A DNA stretch of 16,149 nucleotides from Pavlovales sp. CCMP2436 (GCA_026770615.1 MU631528.1:183847-199995), one strand, 5' to 3'; shown: positions 7,023-14,497, numbered from the stretch's first letter. Notes: generated by a model from the sequence alone, not told the origin. Numbers and translations are program-made.

Positions 7023-7199
7023 GCATCACGTCCATGTGTCCCTTCGGCGCGAGTAAGCTGTTCTTGCGCCCCTGCAAGACGTCTGCCGCGCAGAGCTGCC
7101 CCTCGCGGAACTGTGCGATGCGAACCGGGCACAGGACGCGCACGCCAGCCCTTAGAATCTCGAACGACTGGAAATGATGGTAAACCCCACCCACCTTTT
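7023..7199 (-). other. GC-rich island with an unassigned minus-strand reading frame
   Basis: Within AT-rich DNA this stretch regains coding-like composition. On the minus strand it stays open for about 60 codons between a TAA near 7199 and a terminal TAA at about 7017-7019, with most third positions G or C. The translation includes FEILRAGVRVLCPVRIAQF and ends KGHMDVMHI. No ATG begins it; a candidate splice acceptor TTTCCAG lies near 7172-7178. It could be a terminal exon or a relic. The plus strand offers a 52-codon Cys-rich frame from ATG 7019, which looks less protein-like. I recognise neither. Confidence 0.25.
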
Positions 7200-7467
7200 A
7201 GCGCATCGGCAGTTCATTTGCATTCTCGCTCGCCTCGCTTTCCTGGGCATGAGCGGCGTGGACTTAATTGAATAAACTGACATGAGCCGCGTTATCTAGC
7301 CTAACGTGCATTAATGAATTACAATAAATATTGGCGCCTGCGGCGGGCAACGTGAGTGCATAGAGAGATAGCGAACTGTTTTACTGTCGCCATCTGTCGA
7401 TGGTGTAGGACGAAGTGACTTAATTACCACAAAGATCTAGTAATAAATGGGTGCCGCTACAGTCGGA

Positions 7468-7500
7468 TGACGTCACACGCACTGTGACACAGTGTGTCAC
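7468..7500. promoter_or_regulatory. CRE-like TGACGTCA and an adjacent 8-bp palindrome
   Basis: TGACGTCA (7468-7475) is the full bZIP/CRE palindrome. Eight bases further, GTGACACA at 7484-7491 and TGTGTCAC at 7493-7500 form a perfect inverted repeat around one G. The elements share GTCACA half-sites. Their place between two converging genes is unusual for a promoter element, unless the island at 7023-7199 is the end of a gene read from here. Confidence 0.3.
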
Positions 7501-7579
7501 ATAGGCACAGTCAGCTCCTCTTTTGAGCCAATGTGGCCCAGTCTGCCCTCGTTGAAAAGGCCCGGCTAGTAGGTTGTTT

Positions 7580-7598
7580 GGCAGAAATTCCCACCCGG
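7580..7598 (-). repeat. Right copy of the 19-bp inverted repeat
   Basis: On the minus strand this reads CCGGGTGGGAATTTCTGCC and lies about 55 nt after the TAA of the minus-strand split gene. Its partner is at 6858-6876. No target-site duplication is evident outside the two copies. Confidence 0.7.
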
Positions 7599-7651
7599 TC
7601 AGTGAGCATCTATCGAAATTAGTTCCAGTGTCAAACGAGATACGTTCGTTA

Positions 7652-10507
7652 TTAAGACGTCTCTCTGCGCCCCTGCTCGTTGCCGCTCTGCTTTGTGATA
7701 TCGGGCCGCGGCGAGGGCTCTGGTCCATCGGGGGGCGGGCTCGCCTGGGTCGCCGGCGGGCCCGCGCGGCGGCTGGCTTTGCTGCTGCCCCCGTGCGACT
7801 TGGTGCGCGCGCTCGGAAGCGTGGCGCGCAGCTGCTCAGGCGAAGTATCGGCCAGCTTCTCACGCCCCTCCTCCGCCACGCCGAAGCGCGCGGCGAGTTT
7901 CTCGGCGAGCCTGGGGGCGAGCGTGTCAGCGGACACGAGCGTCTCGAGCTCGACCTCGCCCCACGCACAGCCGGAGGTCATTGCCGCGAGCGCCTCGGCG
8001 CGGCCGGCGCTGTCGAGCTCCTGCGGGTCGGGGCGCACGTAAGCGGTCGGGCGCAGGCAGCGGGTCAAGGCGGGGGTGGGGCTGGGGAAGGGGCGCGGGG
8101 TGCGGGGCGCGGGACGCGGGGTGCGGGGCGCGGGTGGGCTGGTGGGCGCTCACTGCGAAGAGCGCAGCGACGAGGGCGGCCGGCTTAGCGTCGGCGAGGG
8201 AGCCGATCGAAGCAGCCGCACGCAGCAGCGCGGCCGCACCGTGCGCGGGCGGTGGCCTGGGCGGCGGCAGCGGCTGGGTCGGCAAGATCTCGCCGTGCAC
8301 GTCGCGCGAGAGCGCGCCGAGCACCAACCTCGCCGCAGCCTCGCGTACACCTGCAATCTCGCCACCTCCGCGCGCGCCGCCGCCAGCTTCCGCCGCCGCC
8401 GCCGCCGCGCCCTCGCCGGTGGCGGCGGCGAGGGCGTGGAGCGCACGCGCCGCATTGGCGGCGAGCTGCGCGTCGGAGGCGTTCGAGGTGGCAGACAGCG
8501 CGAGCGCGAACACCTCGGCGACGGCGGCGGCGGGCAGCGCGCAGTGCTCGACCAGCAGCGCGGCCAGGCTCGCAGGCAGCGAGAGCGCGCTGCCCGCCGC
8601 CGGGACTAGCAGCGCCGCGGCCAGCGCGGCCAGCGCGCGCGGTTGCAACCGCGCGCGCAACTCGGTCGCGGCGGCGGCGGGCACCTCGTCGGCCGCCATT
8701 GCCTCGAGCACGGTGCCGAGCAACTCGCGCCGCTGCGGCTGGCCTAGCGCGCGCAGCAGCGGACCGCGCAGCATCTCGGCGAGCAGCTCGCGCTTGTCGC
8801 GGTCGGACGACTCCTTCTCGAGCAGCTCGAGCAGCAGGGGCAGGCGCTGGCCGCTCTCCTCCTGCGCGCGCACGCACTCGCGCGCCGCTTGCGCCCTCTC
8901 CAGCCGCGAGTAGCCACTGCGCACCATCACGCCGAGCAGCCCCCGCTTCCCCGCGGCGGTGCGCTGCGCGTAGAGGAGGAGCGCGCACTCGTCGCTCAGC
9001 TCGTCCGGCCAGCTCCTGCCCAGCGCCGTTGCGAGGGCGAGCTGCTCGAGCGGCGGCAGCGAGCTGGCAGCGAGCTGCCGGCCGGGCGCGTCGCAGCGCG
9101 CCAGCAGCTCGGCGGCAAGGTCGGCCAGCGCGGCGCCGTCTAGCTCGAGCACCGTCGCGCGGACGACGGCGAGGCGCTGCTCGAGCGGCATGGTGTGCAC
9201 CGAGCTCGCCTCGAGTCGGTTGAGCGAGTTGCGCATCTGAGCCAGCTCCAAAGCCAGCGCGCCCTCCCGCTCGGCCGCGCGCGCAGCAGCCGAGGCGCCG
9301 CGGTGCAGTAGCCCGCCCTGGCCTGCCTGCGCGCGCTCGCTTGCGTGCGTCTGCGCGGACCCGCCCGCCACGCGCGAGCGCAGCGCCTCTTCCGCCGCCA
9401 CTGCCTCGGCGTGGAGCTGCGCCTCTCGTCCAAGCCCCTCTCGCAGCTGGGTGGCGAAGTGCAGGCGGCAGGCGTGGAGCAGCTCGCCCCACTCCGCCGC
9501 GTACCCACCGAGCGCGTCGGCCGAGTCCGCGAGGGCCGAGTCCCATGCGAACTCCTCCGCCGCCCTGTCGTCGCTCTCGCGTGCCACCTCGAGTGCCGCG
9601 CCGAGAGCCCAGAGCAACCGCACGGCAGGCAAGCCCGAGAGCGGCCTGCTCAGCGTGGAGTAGTAGGCGGAGCCCAGGCGCACGCCGAAGGCCTGCAGGC
9701 GCAGGCGAAGTGTGCGGTGCGCGTGCGTGTGAGAGGGCGCGGACAGCGCACGCGAAAGAGAGCGGGTGGCCCGCCCCGCGCGTCCGCGACTACAGCGCGC
9801 ACCGTGGCCGGCGGAGTGCCTATTACTCCTGTCGGCTGCGAGCGCGCGGGCTGCGCTTTGGCCTTGTGCGCCCACAGCGCCTCGAGCTCGCTGTCCGAGA
9901 CAGTGCGGTCGGGCCGCAGCTTCCTGAGCTCCGCTGCCCACGCGCCCAAGCCCTCCAGCTCTCGCTCGGGTAGCGCTCGGGCAGAGCCCCTGCGCGTGCT
10001 ACCCGAGCTGGAGGCGGACGGGGGGCGGGCTCCTCCAGTGGTAAACGGGTGCGCGGAGGTCGGACGGGTCAACGCCGTGCGCGGCGGCGGTGCAGCACTC
10101 GCGAAGACACGGTGCCTGTTGGCCCACGTGAGGCCCGCACGGGGTCTCTGCCCGTGGCTCGTCGAGGGGCGCACCTGCTGCACGAAAGCGCCCGCGTCGC
10201 GGCCGGGCTCGGCCTCGGCGGCGGGGTGGCTGCCCGGCTGACCGAGGCCCCGCAGCTCGGCGGGCATGCCGGAGCGCGAGGACGGGCGTGAGAGCTTGCG
10301 CAGCGCCTCGTCCGGGCTGAAAGAAGGCAGTCGGCCTCGGTGGCCCTGGTTGGCCGTGGCCGTCGCGCCCGGCAGTGTCGAGCGCATAAGCTCGAGCTGC
10401 GCCGCGCGCCACTGAGACACGCGGTCAGAAGGGCAGTACAGCTTGACGGGGGGCGGGTGGAGGAACTGCTGCTCCCAGCCCCCTTCTCGCTCCGGGGCGG
10501 CCTCCAT
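7652..10507 (-). CDS. Unrecognised alpha-helical protein, three exons
   Basis: Exon 1 runs 10507-9827 from an ATG, exon 2 9692-8154, exon 3 8020-7652 with TAA; the product is about 862 residues. Splicing is needed because three frames in a row are each coding-like and the exon 2 frame has no upstream ATG. Both proposed introns are phase 0 and about 133 nt. Residues 1-227 are Ser/Arg/Pro-rich and likely disordered, with a KLYCPSDRVSQWRAAQLELM start. Exon 2 is almost wholly helical, rich in Ala, Leu, Glu and Arg, with repeated units such as LEQRLAVVRATVLELDGAALADLAAELL that recall armadillo/HEAT-like or other alpha-solenoid packing; several segments could be coiled coil. Exon 3 starts ELDSAGRAEALAAM and ends in a polar, Pro/Ser-rich tail. 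I recognise no family. A scaffolding role is plausible from composition only. Confidence 0.65.
8021..8153 (-). other. Intron 2 of the split gene, with G-rich template strand
   Basis: The donor GTGAGC (8153-8148) and acceptor CGACCCGCAG (ending 8021) bound a 133-nt, phase 0 intron. It joins AALFA to ELDSAGRAEA. The minus strand is strongly C-rich; the plus strand contains about ten G3-G5 runs at 8072-8146, including a 21-bp unit repeated exactly (8094-8114 and 8115-8134, last base differing). Confidence 0.7.
8094..8135. repeat. 21-bp G-rich tandem repeat within intron 2
   Basis: Two copies of a 21-bp unit starting CGCGGGGTGCGGGG lie side by side; only the final base differs. With the neighbouring G-runs it fits the sequence rule for G-quadruplexes on the plus strand. 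Confidence 0.8.
9693..9826 (-). other. Intron 1 of the split gene
   Basis: The acceptor TGCGCCTGCAG ends at 9693 and is followed by the in-frame AFGVRLGSAYY of exon 2. The likeliest phase 0 donor is GTAATA at 9826, giving 134 nt, close to the 133 nt of intron 2; GTGCGC at 9802 is a possible alternative giving 110 nt. The acceptor is more certain than the donor. Confidence 0.55.
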
Positions 10508-10531
10508 ATGGTGCAGAGCAGCGCTCTTGCA

Positions 10532-10559
10532 GCGACGCGACGCGACGCGCGACGCGACG
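10532..10559. repeat. GCGAC pentanucleotide repeat next to a start codon
   Basis: Five to six iterations of GCGAC with one 4-bp interruption lie 25-52 bp upstream of the split gene's ATG (10507, minus strand). They would fall in its 5' UTR or core promoter. Confidence 0.75.
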
Positions 10560-10703
10560 TTCGTAACTGGATGTAACTGCCCTCCGCTTTATGTTAATGT
10601 AGGGGGGTTCGGGCTGGCGGTACGTTTCAAGTTCAAGTCAGGCTGATCTAAGCGCTCTGACGCAGGCTCCTACGCGCTACGCCGAAGTGGAGAGCTGGTA
10701 GAA

Positions 10704-10940
10704 GTGGTGGATGATGAGGAAGCCGAAAACAAAGCGCTGGAGTCGCTGCGCAACGCGGGGCCGCCCGACAGTGCGCGAGCAAGCGAGTCCATTGGTGATC
10801 CCAGCGGTGACATATCGCTGGGAAGCGATGTGGTTTTGAATGTCGAGAACTCGTGTGCGCGTGCAGGGCTCGGGCCGCAGCGCGGGGGCGAGGACTCAAT
10901 CAAACCAGTTGCAGACCCGGCCACTCTCAATGCAGCCTAA
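10704..10940 (+). CDS. Possible small or partial reading frame, unrecognised
   Basis: The frame is open from a TGA at 10644 to a TAA at 10938-10940 and encodes an acidic N-terminal part (VVDDEEAENKALESLRN) followed by a Ser/Gly/Asp-rich part ending DPATLNAA. It has no ATG; a possible acceptor, CTGACGCAG, ends at 10664, so it might be a last exon. The opposite strand is open too, with Ser-rich sequence. Codon third positions are only weakly GC-biased compared with the confident genes. It may simply be non-coding. Confidence 0.18.
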   Translation: MVDDEEAENKALESLRNAGPPDSARASESIGDPSGDISLGSDVVLNVENSCARAGLGPQRGGEDSIKPVADPATLNAA

Positions 10941-10973
10941 GCCCACCCGCAGATCCAGCCGAGGCCAGCCACG

Positions 10974-10994
10974 CCCACGTTTACCAAACGTGGG
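10974..10994. other. Perfect 9-bp hairpin with 3-nt loop
   Basis: CCCACGTTT at 10974-10982 pairs exactly with AAACGTGGG at 10986-10994 around ACC. Each arm contains CACGT/ACGTG, a G-box-like core, so the site could be two opposed bZIP/bHLH sites or an RNA hairpin. Confidence 0.6.
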
Positions 10995-11130
10995 AAAGCG
11001 CATCCAGAACAGACCATCTCGAGCCCTTACCCTCAGCACTACCAGGATTTCCACCAGGGGTATTTCCACTGTGCTGTCGCATCAACGAGCTCTCCTGGCC
11101 GAGGTCATCGACGACTGTCGTGTGTCTGAT

Positions 11131-11259
11131 CAGCCTCAGTGGTGGGGACGTTATTCGTGTGCTCTGCTTAAGGTCCCTTGATCCGAGTATTCTCTCAGCG
11201 CTTCATGGGTCCAGTGTCAGAGACCTGACCGGGGACGGACGTACTTCTAGATATTTACA
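11131..11259 (-). repeat. Dispersed repeat, copy C (minus orientation)
   Basis: Read on the minus strand from 11259, it starts TGTAAATATCTAGAAGTACG, then carries CAGGTCTC, GGACCCA, ACTCGGATC, CCACCACTGAGGC and CAGACACA in the same order as copy A at 14498-14690. It is about 60 bp shorter than copy A because of internal gaps. No coding frame or terminal inverted repeat is evident. Confidence 0.7.
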
Positions 11260-11755
11260 ACTCCGTACATACGGACAAATGTAGTTGTAGTGTACGATCG
11301 CCCAACGAGAGACCACGCTCGTAGCCCTCGCCACGTGGAGAGGTCACCGCCGCCGTGGCGTCCCACTCTGACGCAGGCCAGGTTACATTTTATATTTGAA
11401 GTTAAACTTAGTAAAATTTGAAATGATGCTAAATTATTTCGCCCACTAAAGTCATTCAGGCCGCCGACCTCAACTTACGATAAGGACAAACGACTCCAGG
11501 AGAAGTTACATCAAGACAAGGTTCACACTTGACCGCTGTTGCAAGGCAAATTTCTGTGAAAATATCATGTGCATGTGAAATAAATAAACAACGCGGCACC
11601 CAGCGGCGGCATCAGTAGGCGCCGAACCCGTGGGCGCTAGCAGAAGCGACGGCAGCCCTGCGCCTGCCGCGTGAGCCACCGCAAAGCGCACGACTGCGAC
11701 GGCGCGACGCATTCTCGGCACGAACGAATAAATGATCCTAGGTCTAGCCGGACTC

Positions 11756-12769
11756 TCACAAGTCTCCGAGCACGAGAGGGAGGATATCGAGGACCTCGAA
11801 GGCCGTCTCACTCGCGGGCAGCTGCAGGATGCGCTCGATGACAATTGTATTAGAGTTGGACACGTAGAAGGTCTGGAAGACGTGCCGGTCGCCACCCTGG
11901 CAGAAGCGGTTCTCGACGCCCGGCGGGAAGGCGGCGTGCGCGCAGAAGGCGGAGACGGCGATGGCGCCGTGCGAGAGCAGCGCCTTGGCGCACTCGACGA
12001 GCGTGCCGCCCGTCTTCACCATGTCGTCAACGATGAGCAGGTGCTTGCCCGCGCAGTCGCCGTCCTGGATCACCACTTTGCGCTCGTCGCCCACCCGCTT
12101 CTTGCCGCACGTGACGATGTCGTACTCGTCCGAGAAGAGATCGCCGAAGCGCTTCTGCGCGCCCTCGTCGGGGAAGGCGATCGCATCGATCGGCGAGCCC
12201 GCGCGCGCGAGCACCTCCTTGATCAACGGGACGGTGGTGTGCATCGTCGCGATGGCGCCCGTGTGCAGGTAGAATCGATTCTGCAGCGTGTGCAGGTCGT
12301 AGAACATCACGCGCGAGGGGCCACACGTGTACGGCAGGCCAGAGAGGATGCGGCAGACCGTGTTGGCCGTCGCAACCTCGCCCTCGACTGTGATCCGCTC
12401 CATGGTGGCCGTGGGCAGGTAGGGCAGGTAGATAGTCAGCGTCGCGATGAAGGACTCGCAGAGCATCACGAGCACGTGCAGCTGGCTGAGGATGGCGTCA
12501 TTGGAGTTGAAGTCGGCGAGGAAGAGCACGTGCGAGCGCATCACGCGATTCACCGGCGAGAAGCCACCCACTATAATGTGGTCCATCCCGCTGTCCTCGA
12601 ATCTGCCCCACTTGGTCGGGTAGGTGGTGAAGCGCTCGGGGTCGGCCTCCACGAGCCGCTGCGCGAAGGCATCCAGCGTCTTGTAGCTGAGCACGACATA
12701 CTTGGTCGGGCGGAAGCCCTGCGGCGCCGAGAGCTGGTGTGCGACCTTGCTCGGCGTCGCGTTCTCCAT
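11756..12769 (-). CDS. Ribose-phosphate pyrophosphokinase, class II type
   Basis: 337 residues from ATG 12769. The enzyme makes PRPP from ribose 5-phosphate and a nucleoside triphosphate for purine, pyrimidine, His and Trp synthesis. Matching features of plant PRS3/PRS4-type (class II) enzymes: VLFLADFNSNDAILSQLHVL (about 81-100), LPYLPTATMERI (115-126) followed by GEVATANTVCRIL, FYDLHTLQNRFYL (156-168), AFPDEGAQKRF (198-208), the basic segment CGKKRVGDERKV, and the PRPP-binding loop IVDDMVKTGGTL (246-257). FEVLDILPLVL near the end matches the family's terminal strand. Length is normal for the cytosolic isoform; no obvious targeting peptide precedes the family start, so a cytosolic site is likely. 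The reading frame continues upstream of the ATG to a GTG, which is not taken as start. A GC-rich 464-codon antisense frame is an artefact. It is divergently arranged with the DUF1517 gene. Confidence 0.9.
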   Translation of the reverse strand: MENATPSKVAHQLSAPQGFRPTKYVVLSYKTLDAFAQRLVEADPERFTTYPTKWGRFEDSGMDHIIVGGFSPVNRVMRSHVLFLADFNSNDAILSQLHVLVMLCESFIATLTIYLPYLPTATMERITVEGEVATANTVCRILSGLPYTCGPSRVMFYDLHTLQNRFYLHTGAIATMHTTVPLIKEVLARAGSPIDAIAFPDEGAQKRFGDLFSDEYDIVTCGKKRVGDERKVVIQDGDCAGKHLLIVDDMVKTGGTLVECAKALLSHGAIAVSAFCAHAAFPPGVENRFCQGGDRHVFQTFYVSNSNTIVIERILQLPASETAFEVLDILPLVLGDL

Positions 12770-13178
12770 GCTGGGCCTCGCGCGCACCTCTCCTGCCTCG
12801 CGCTGTTGTGTGGAGCGCACGTCGGAGCCGTGACGAATCGGAGCCGAGGCTTCGTCAAATCGCTGCTTTGTTTTGTTTTTGTTTTTGTTTTTGTTTTATT
12901 TTATTTTATTTTATTTTATTTTATTTTATTTTATATTATTTTATTTCATTTCATTTCATTTCATTTCATTTTATTTTTTCATTTTCGGGAACCCGATACT
13001 TCAGGCCTTGAGCCCGGCCCCTCGGGGGCGCACTCGCACTTGGTACTGCGTGCACGACGAAGGCGCAGGCTGCCGATGCGGCTGAAACCGCGACACCCAA
13101 CGATATTGAATTTAAACGTTACTTAATTAAGACGCTCGGAATCGCGAACTAACGAGCGCGTTGAGGCGGGAGCTGAAG
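12770..13178. promoter_or_regulatory. Divergent intergenic region of PRPP synthase and DUF1517 genes
   Basis: These 409 bases must contain the promoters of both flanking genes. The central part is the pentanucleotide microsatellite at 12866-12980. The side next to the DUF1517 gene has an AT-rich patch with TTTAAA and TTAATTAA (13109-13130). No clear TATA box is visible. Confidence 0.5.
12866..12980. repeat. Composite TTTTG / TTTTA / TTTCA microsatellite
   Basis: Three blocks follow each other on the plus strand: about four TTTTG or TTTTTG units (to 12893), eight uninterrupted TTTTA units (12894-12933), a short irregular join, then five TTTCA units (12944-12968) and a T-rich tail. Each block differs from the next by single bases, suggesting successive mutation and expansion. 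Confidence 0.92.
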
Positions 13179-14258
13179 ATGAAGCTCGCCCTCTGCGCTG
13201 CGCTAGCAGTCGCGCTCAGCGCCCACTCCGCCGAGGCCTTCTCCGCGCCGGCCGCCGGCCGCCTTCCCTCCGTGTGCCACGCACACGCCGCGCGGCCGGC
13301 GGTGGCGGTGGCGCGTATGGCCGAGGACGCGGGAGTCTCTCGCGCGGCGGCCGCGACGATGGCGGGGGCGCTGCTGCTAGGCGGTGCGCAGTCGGCGCTC
13401 GCCGCGCGGAGTGGTGGGCGCATGGGCGGTAGCGTCTCGCGCGGCGGCGGCGGCGGCCGCGGCGGCGGCGGCGGCGGCTACCGCGGTGGCGGCGGCGGCA
13501 GCCGCACGAACGTCATCATCGCGCCCGGGATGGGAATGGGCTACGGCATGTCACCGTTCGGCTTCTCGCCTTTCGGTTTCTCGCCCTTTGGCTACGGCGG
13601 CGGCTTCGGCTTCGGCCCGCCCTCGTGGCTCCTCTTTGGCGGGCTCGCGCTCATCGCCTTCCGCTCGGTGCGCGAAGGGGCGGAGACGTCCGGCGCGGTG
13701 GGCAACCCGGCCGCGGCGCTACTGCTGCAGGTGGGTGTCAACTGCAAGAGCCGTTCGGCCTCCTCGATGGCCGGCAGGATGGACGCGCTCGCCAACTCGG
13801 CCGACACCAGCACGGACGTGGGTCTGCAGCTGCTGGTCTCCGACACGTGCCTGGCGCTGCTGCGCTCCTCCTCCGACTGGGTCTCGGCGCGCACCGTCTC
13901 GGAGACGGCTGGCTTCGGCGGCTCGCGCGACACGGAGGCGAGCTACCGCCGGCTGCTCGTGGGCGAGCGCGCCAAGTGGGAGCGCGAGGAGCGGCGCGGC
14001 GGCTCGGCCGGCGGCGCGGGCGTGGGCGGGCAGACGTACATGGTGGTCACGCTGATGGCGCTGCTGGAGAACGGCTCCGCGCTGCCCGAGGTCTCCTCCG
14101 TCGCCGACCTGCGGCGCGCGCTCTCGCAGCTTGCGGCGGAGGTGGGCAAGGACGGCAACCTCATCGCGGCCGACGTGCTCTGGACGCCGCAGGAGCCGAC
14201 GGACGTTCTCTCGCGCGAGGACATGTTCGCCTACTTCCCCGAGCTCATCGACATCTAG
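13179..14258 (+). CDS. Plastid thylakoid DUF1517 (FLAP1-like) protein
   Basis: 359 residues from ATG 13179 (an upstream in-frame TTG is not a start). Residues 1-20 are an ER signal peptide ending AEA, followed by FSAPA, the Phe that marks plastid proteins of red secondary plastids. Residues 21-50 are transit-like. A second hydrophobic stretch, ATMAGALLLGGAQSALAA (59-76), resembles a thylakoid signal with AXA-type end. Residues 80-108 are Gly/Arg-rich, 124-139 repeat SPFGF three times, and 148-161 form a likely membrane segment (SWLLFGGLALIAF). Residues 177-359 are DUF1517: LLLQVGV, the DTSTDVGLQLLVSDTCLALLR block, ERAKWERE, TYMVVTLMALL, AADVLWTPQEPTDVLS and a YFPEL end. In plants the family member FLAP1 tunes non-photochemical quenching under fluctuating light; a related thylakoid role is inferred. 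Confidence 0.88.
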   Translation: MKLALCAALAVALSAHSAEAFSAPAAGRLPSVCHAHAARPAVAVARMAEDAGVSRAAAATMAGALLLGGAQSALAARSGGRMGGSVSRGGGGGRGGGGGGYRGGGGGSRTNVIIAPGMGMGYGMSPFGFSPFGFSPFGYGGGFGFGPPSWLLFGGLALIAFRSVREGAETSGAVGNPAAALLLQVGVNCKSRSASSMAGRMDALANSADTSTDVGLQLLVSDTCLALLRSSSDWVSARTVSETAGFGGSRDTEASYRRLLVGERAKWEREERRGGSAGGAGVGGQTYMVVTLMALLENGSALPEVSSVADLRRALSQLAAEVGKDGNLIAADVLWTPQEPTDVLSREDMFAYFPELIDI

Positions 14259-14277
14259 GCTCGGCCGGGCCGAGCTT
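14257..14277 (+). terminator. GC-rich stem-loop directly after the DUF1517 stop
   Basis: GCTCGGCC at 14259-14266 and GGCCGAGC at 14268-14275 form an inverted repeat beginning one base after the TAG; flanking A-T and G-U pairs extend it. The real loop would be three nt. In eukaryotes it is not a standard terminator, but it may affect 3' end formation or stop-codon context. Confidence 0.35.
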
Positions 14278-14497
14278 ACGGCAGCTGGCCCTCTGCGCCG
14301 GACACGCCGGCGGGACGGAGCGGCGCAGCTCGCCGTGGCCGTCGATGTCACTGCCCCGCGAGGGGTGCGCACTCCTACGCAGCGTTGGCAGTAAATTTCC
14401 TTATCGTGAGTCGTGACTCAATCGCGTTCATAAGCGGTTGATACAGCTGTGATAAGCAGTAAGCGCAGCTACAGTAAGAATAAGACAGCTAACTATG

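Larger units (their letters stand above)
6750..7651. other. 0.9-kb AT-rich spacer between converging genes
   Basis: This spacer separates the EF-hand stop from the stop of the minus-strand split gene. It is AT-rich except for a GC-rich island at about 7022-7180. It contains a 19-bp inverted repeat near both ends, a hairpin at 6852-6905, a TATA-like box at 7001, a CRE-like palindrome and an 8-bp palindrome near 7468-7500. No gene can be called with confidence. Confidence 0.6.
10508..11755. other. Spacer between the split gene and the PRPP synthase gene
   Basis: This 1.25-kb stretch holds the upstream region of the split gene and the 3' flank of the PRPP synthase gene. It contains a GCGAC repeat, a possible short plus-strand frame at 10704-10940, a 9-bp hairpin at 10974, a dispersed repeat copy at 11131-11259 and AT-rich DNA from about 11380. 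CTCTGACGCAGGC occurs twice (near 10655 and 11367). No confident gene is seen. Confidence 0.55.

Noticed and set aside
7110..7145. GGTTCGCATC on the minus strand as a tRNA B box
   Set aside because: The flanks do not form a T-arm stem and no acceptor or anticodon arm can be drawn.
9345..10241. 298-codon plus frame opposite the split gene
   Set aside because: No domain and reverse-frame composition; the minus frame is supported by exon continuity and splice sites.
12866..12980. T-rich tract as the reversed poly(A) tail of a retrocopied gene
   Set aside because: The tract is made of ordered pentamer blocks and no retrocopied coding sequence adjoins it.
11732..13126. 464-codon plus-strand frame opposite the PRPP synthase gene
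   Set aside because: It mirrors the PRPP synthase frame, has no domain, is rich in Arg/His/Ala/Val as expected from reverse reading of GC-rich codons, and its end is encoded by the pentanucleotide microsatellite (runs of Phe, Leu, Ile).
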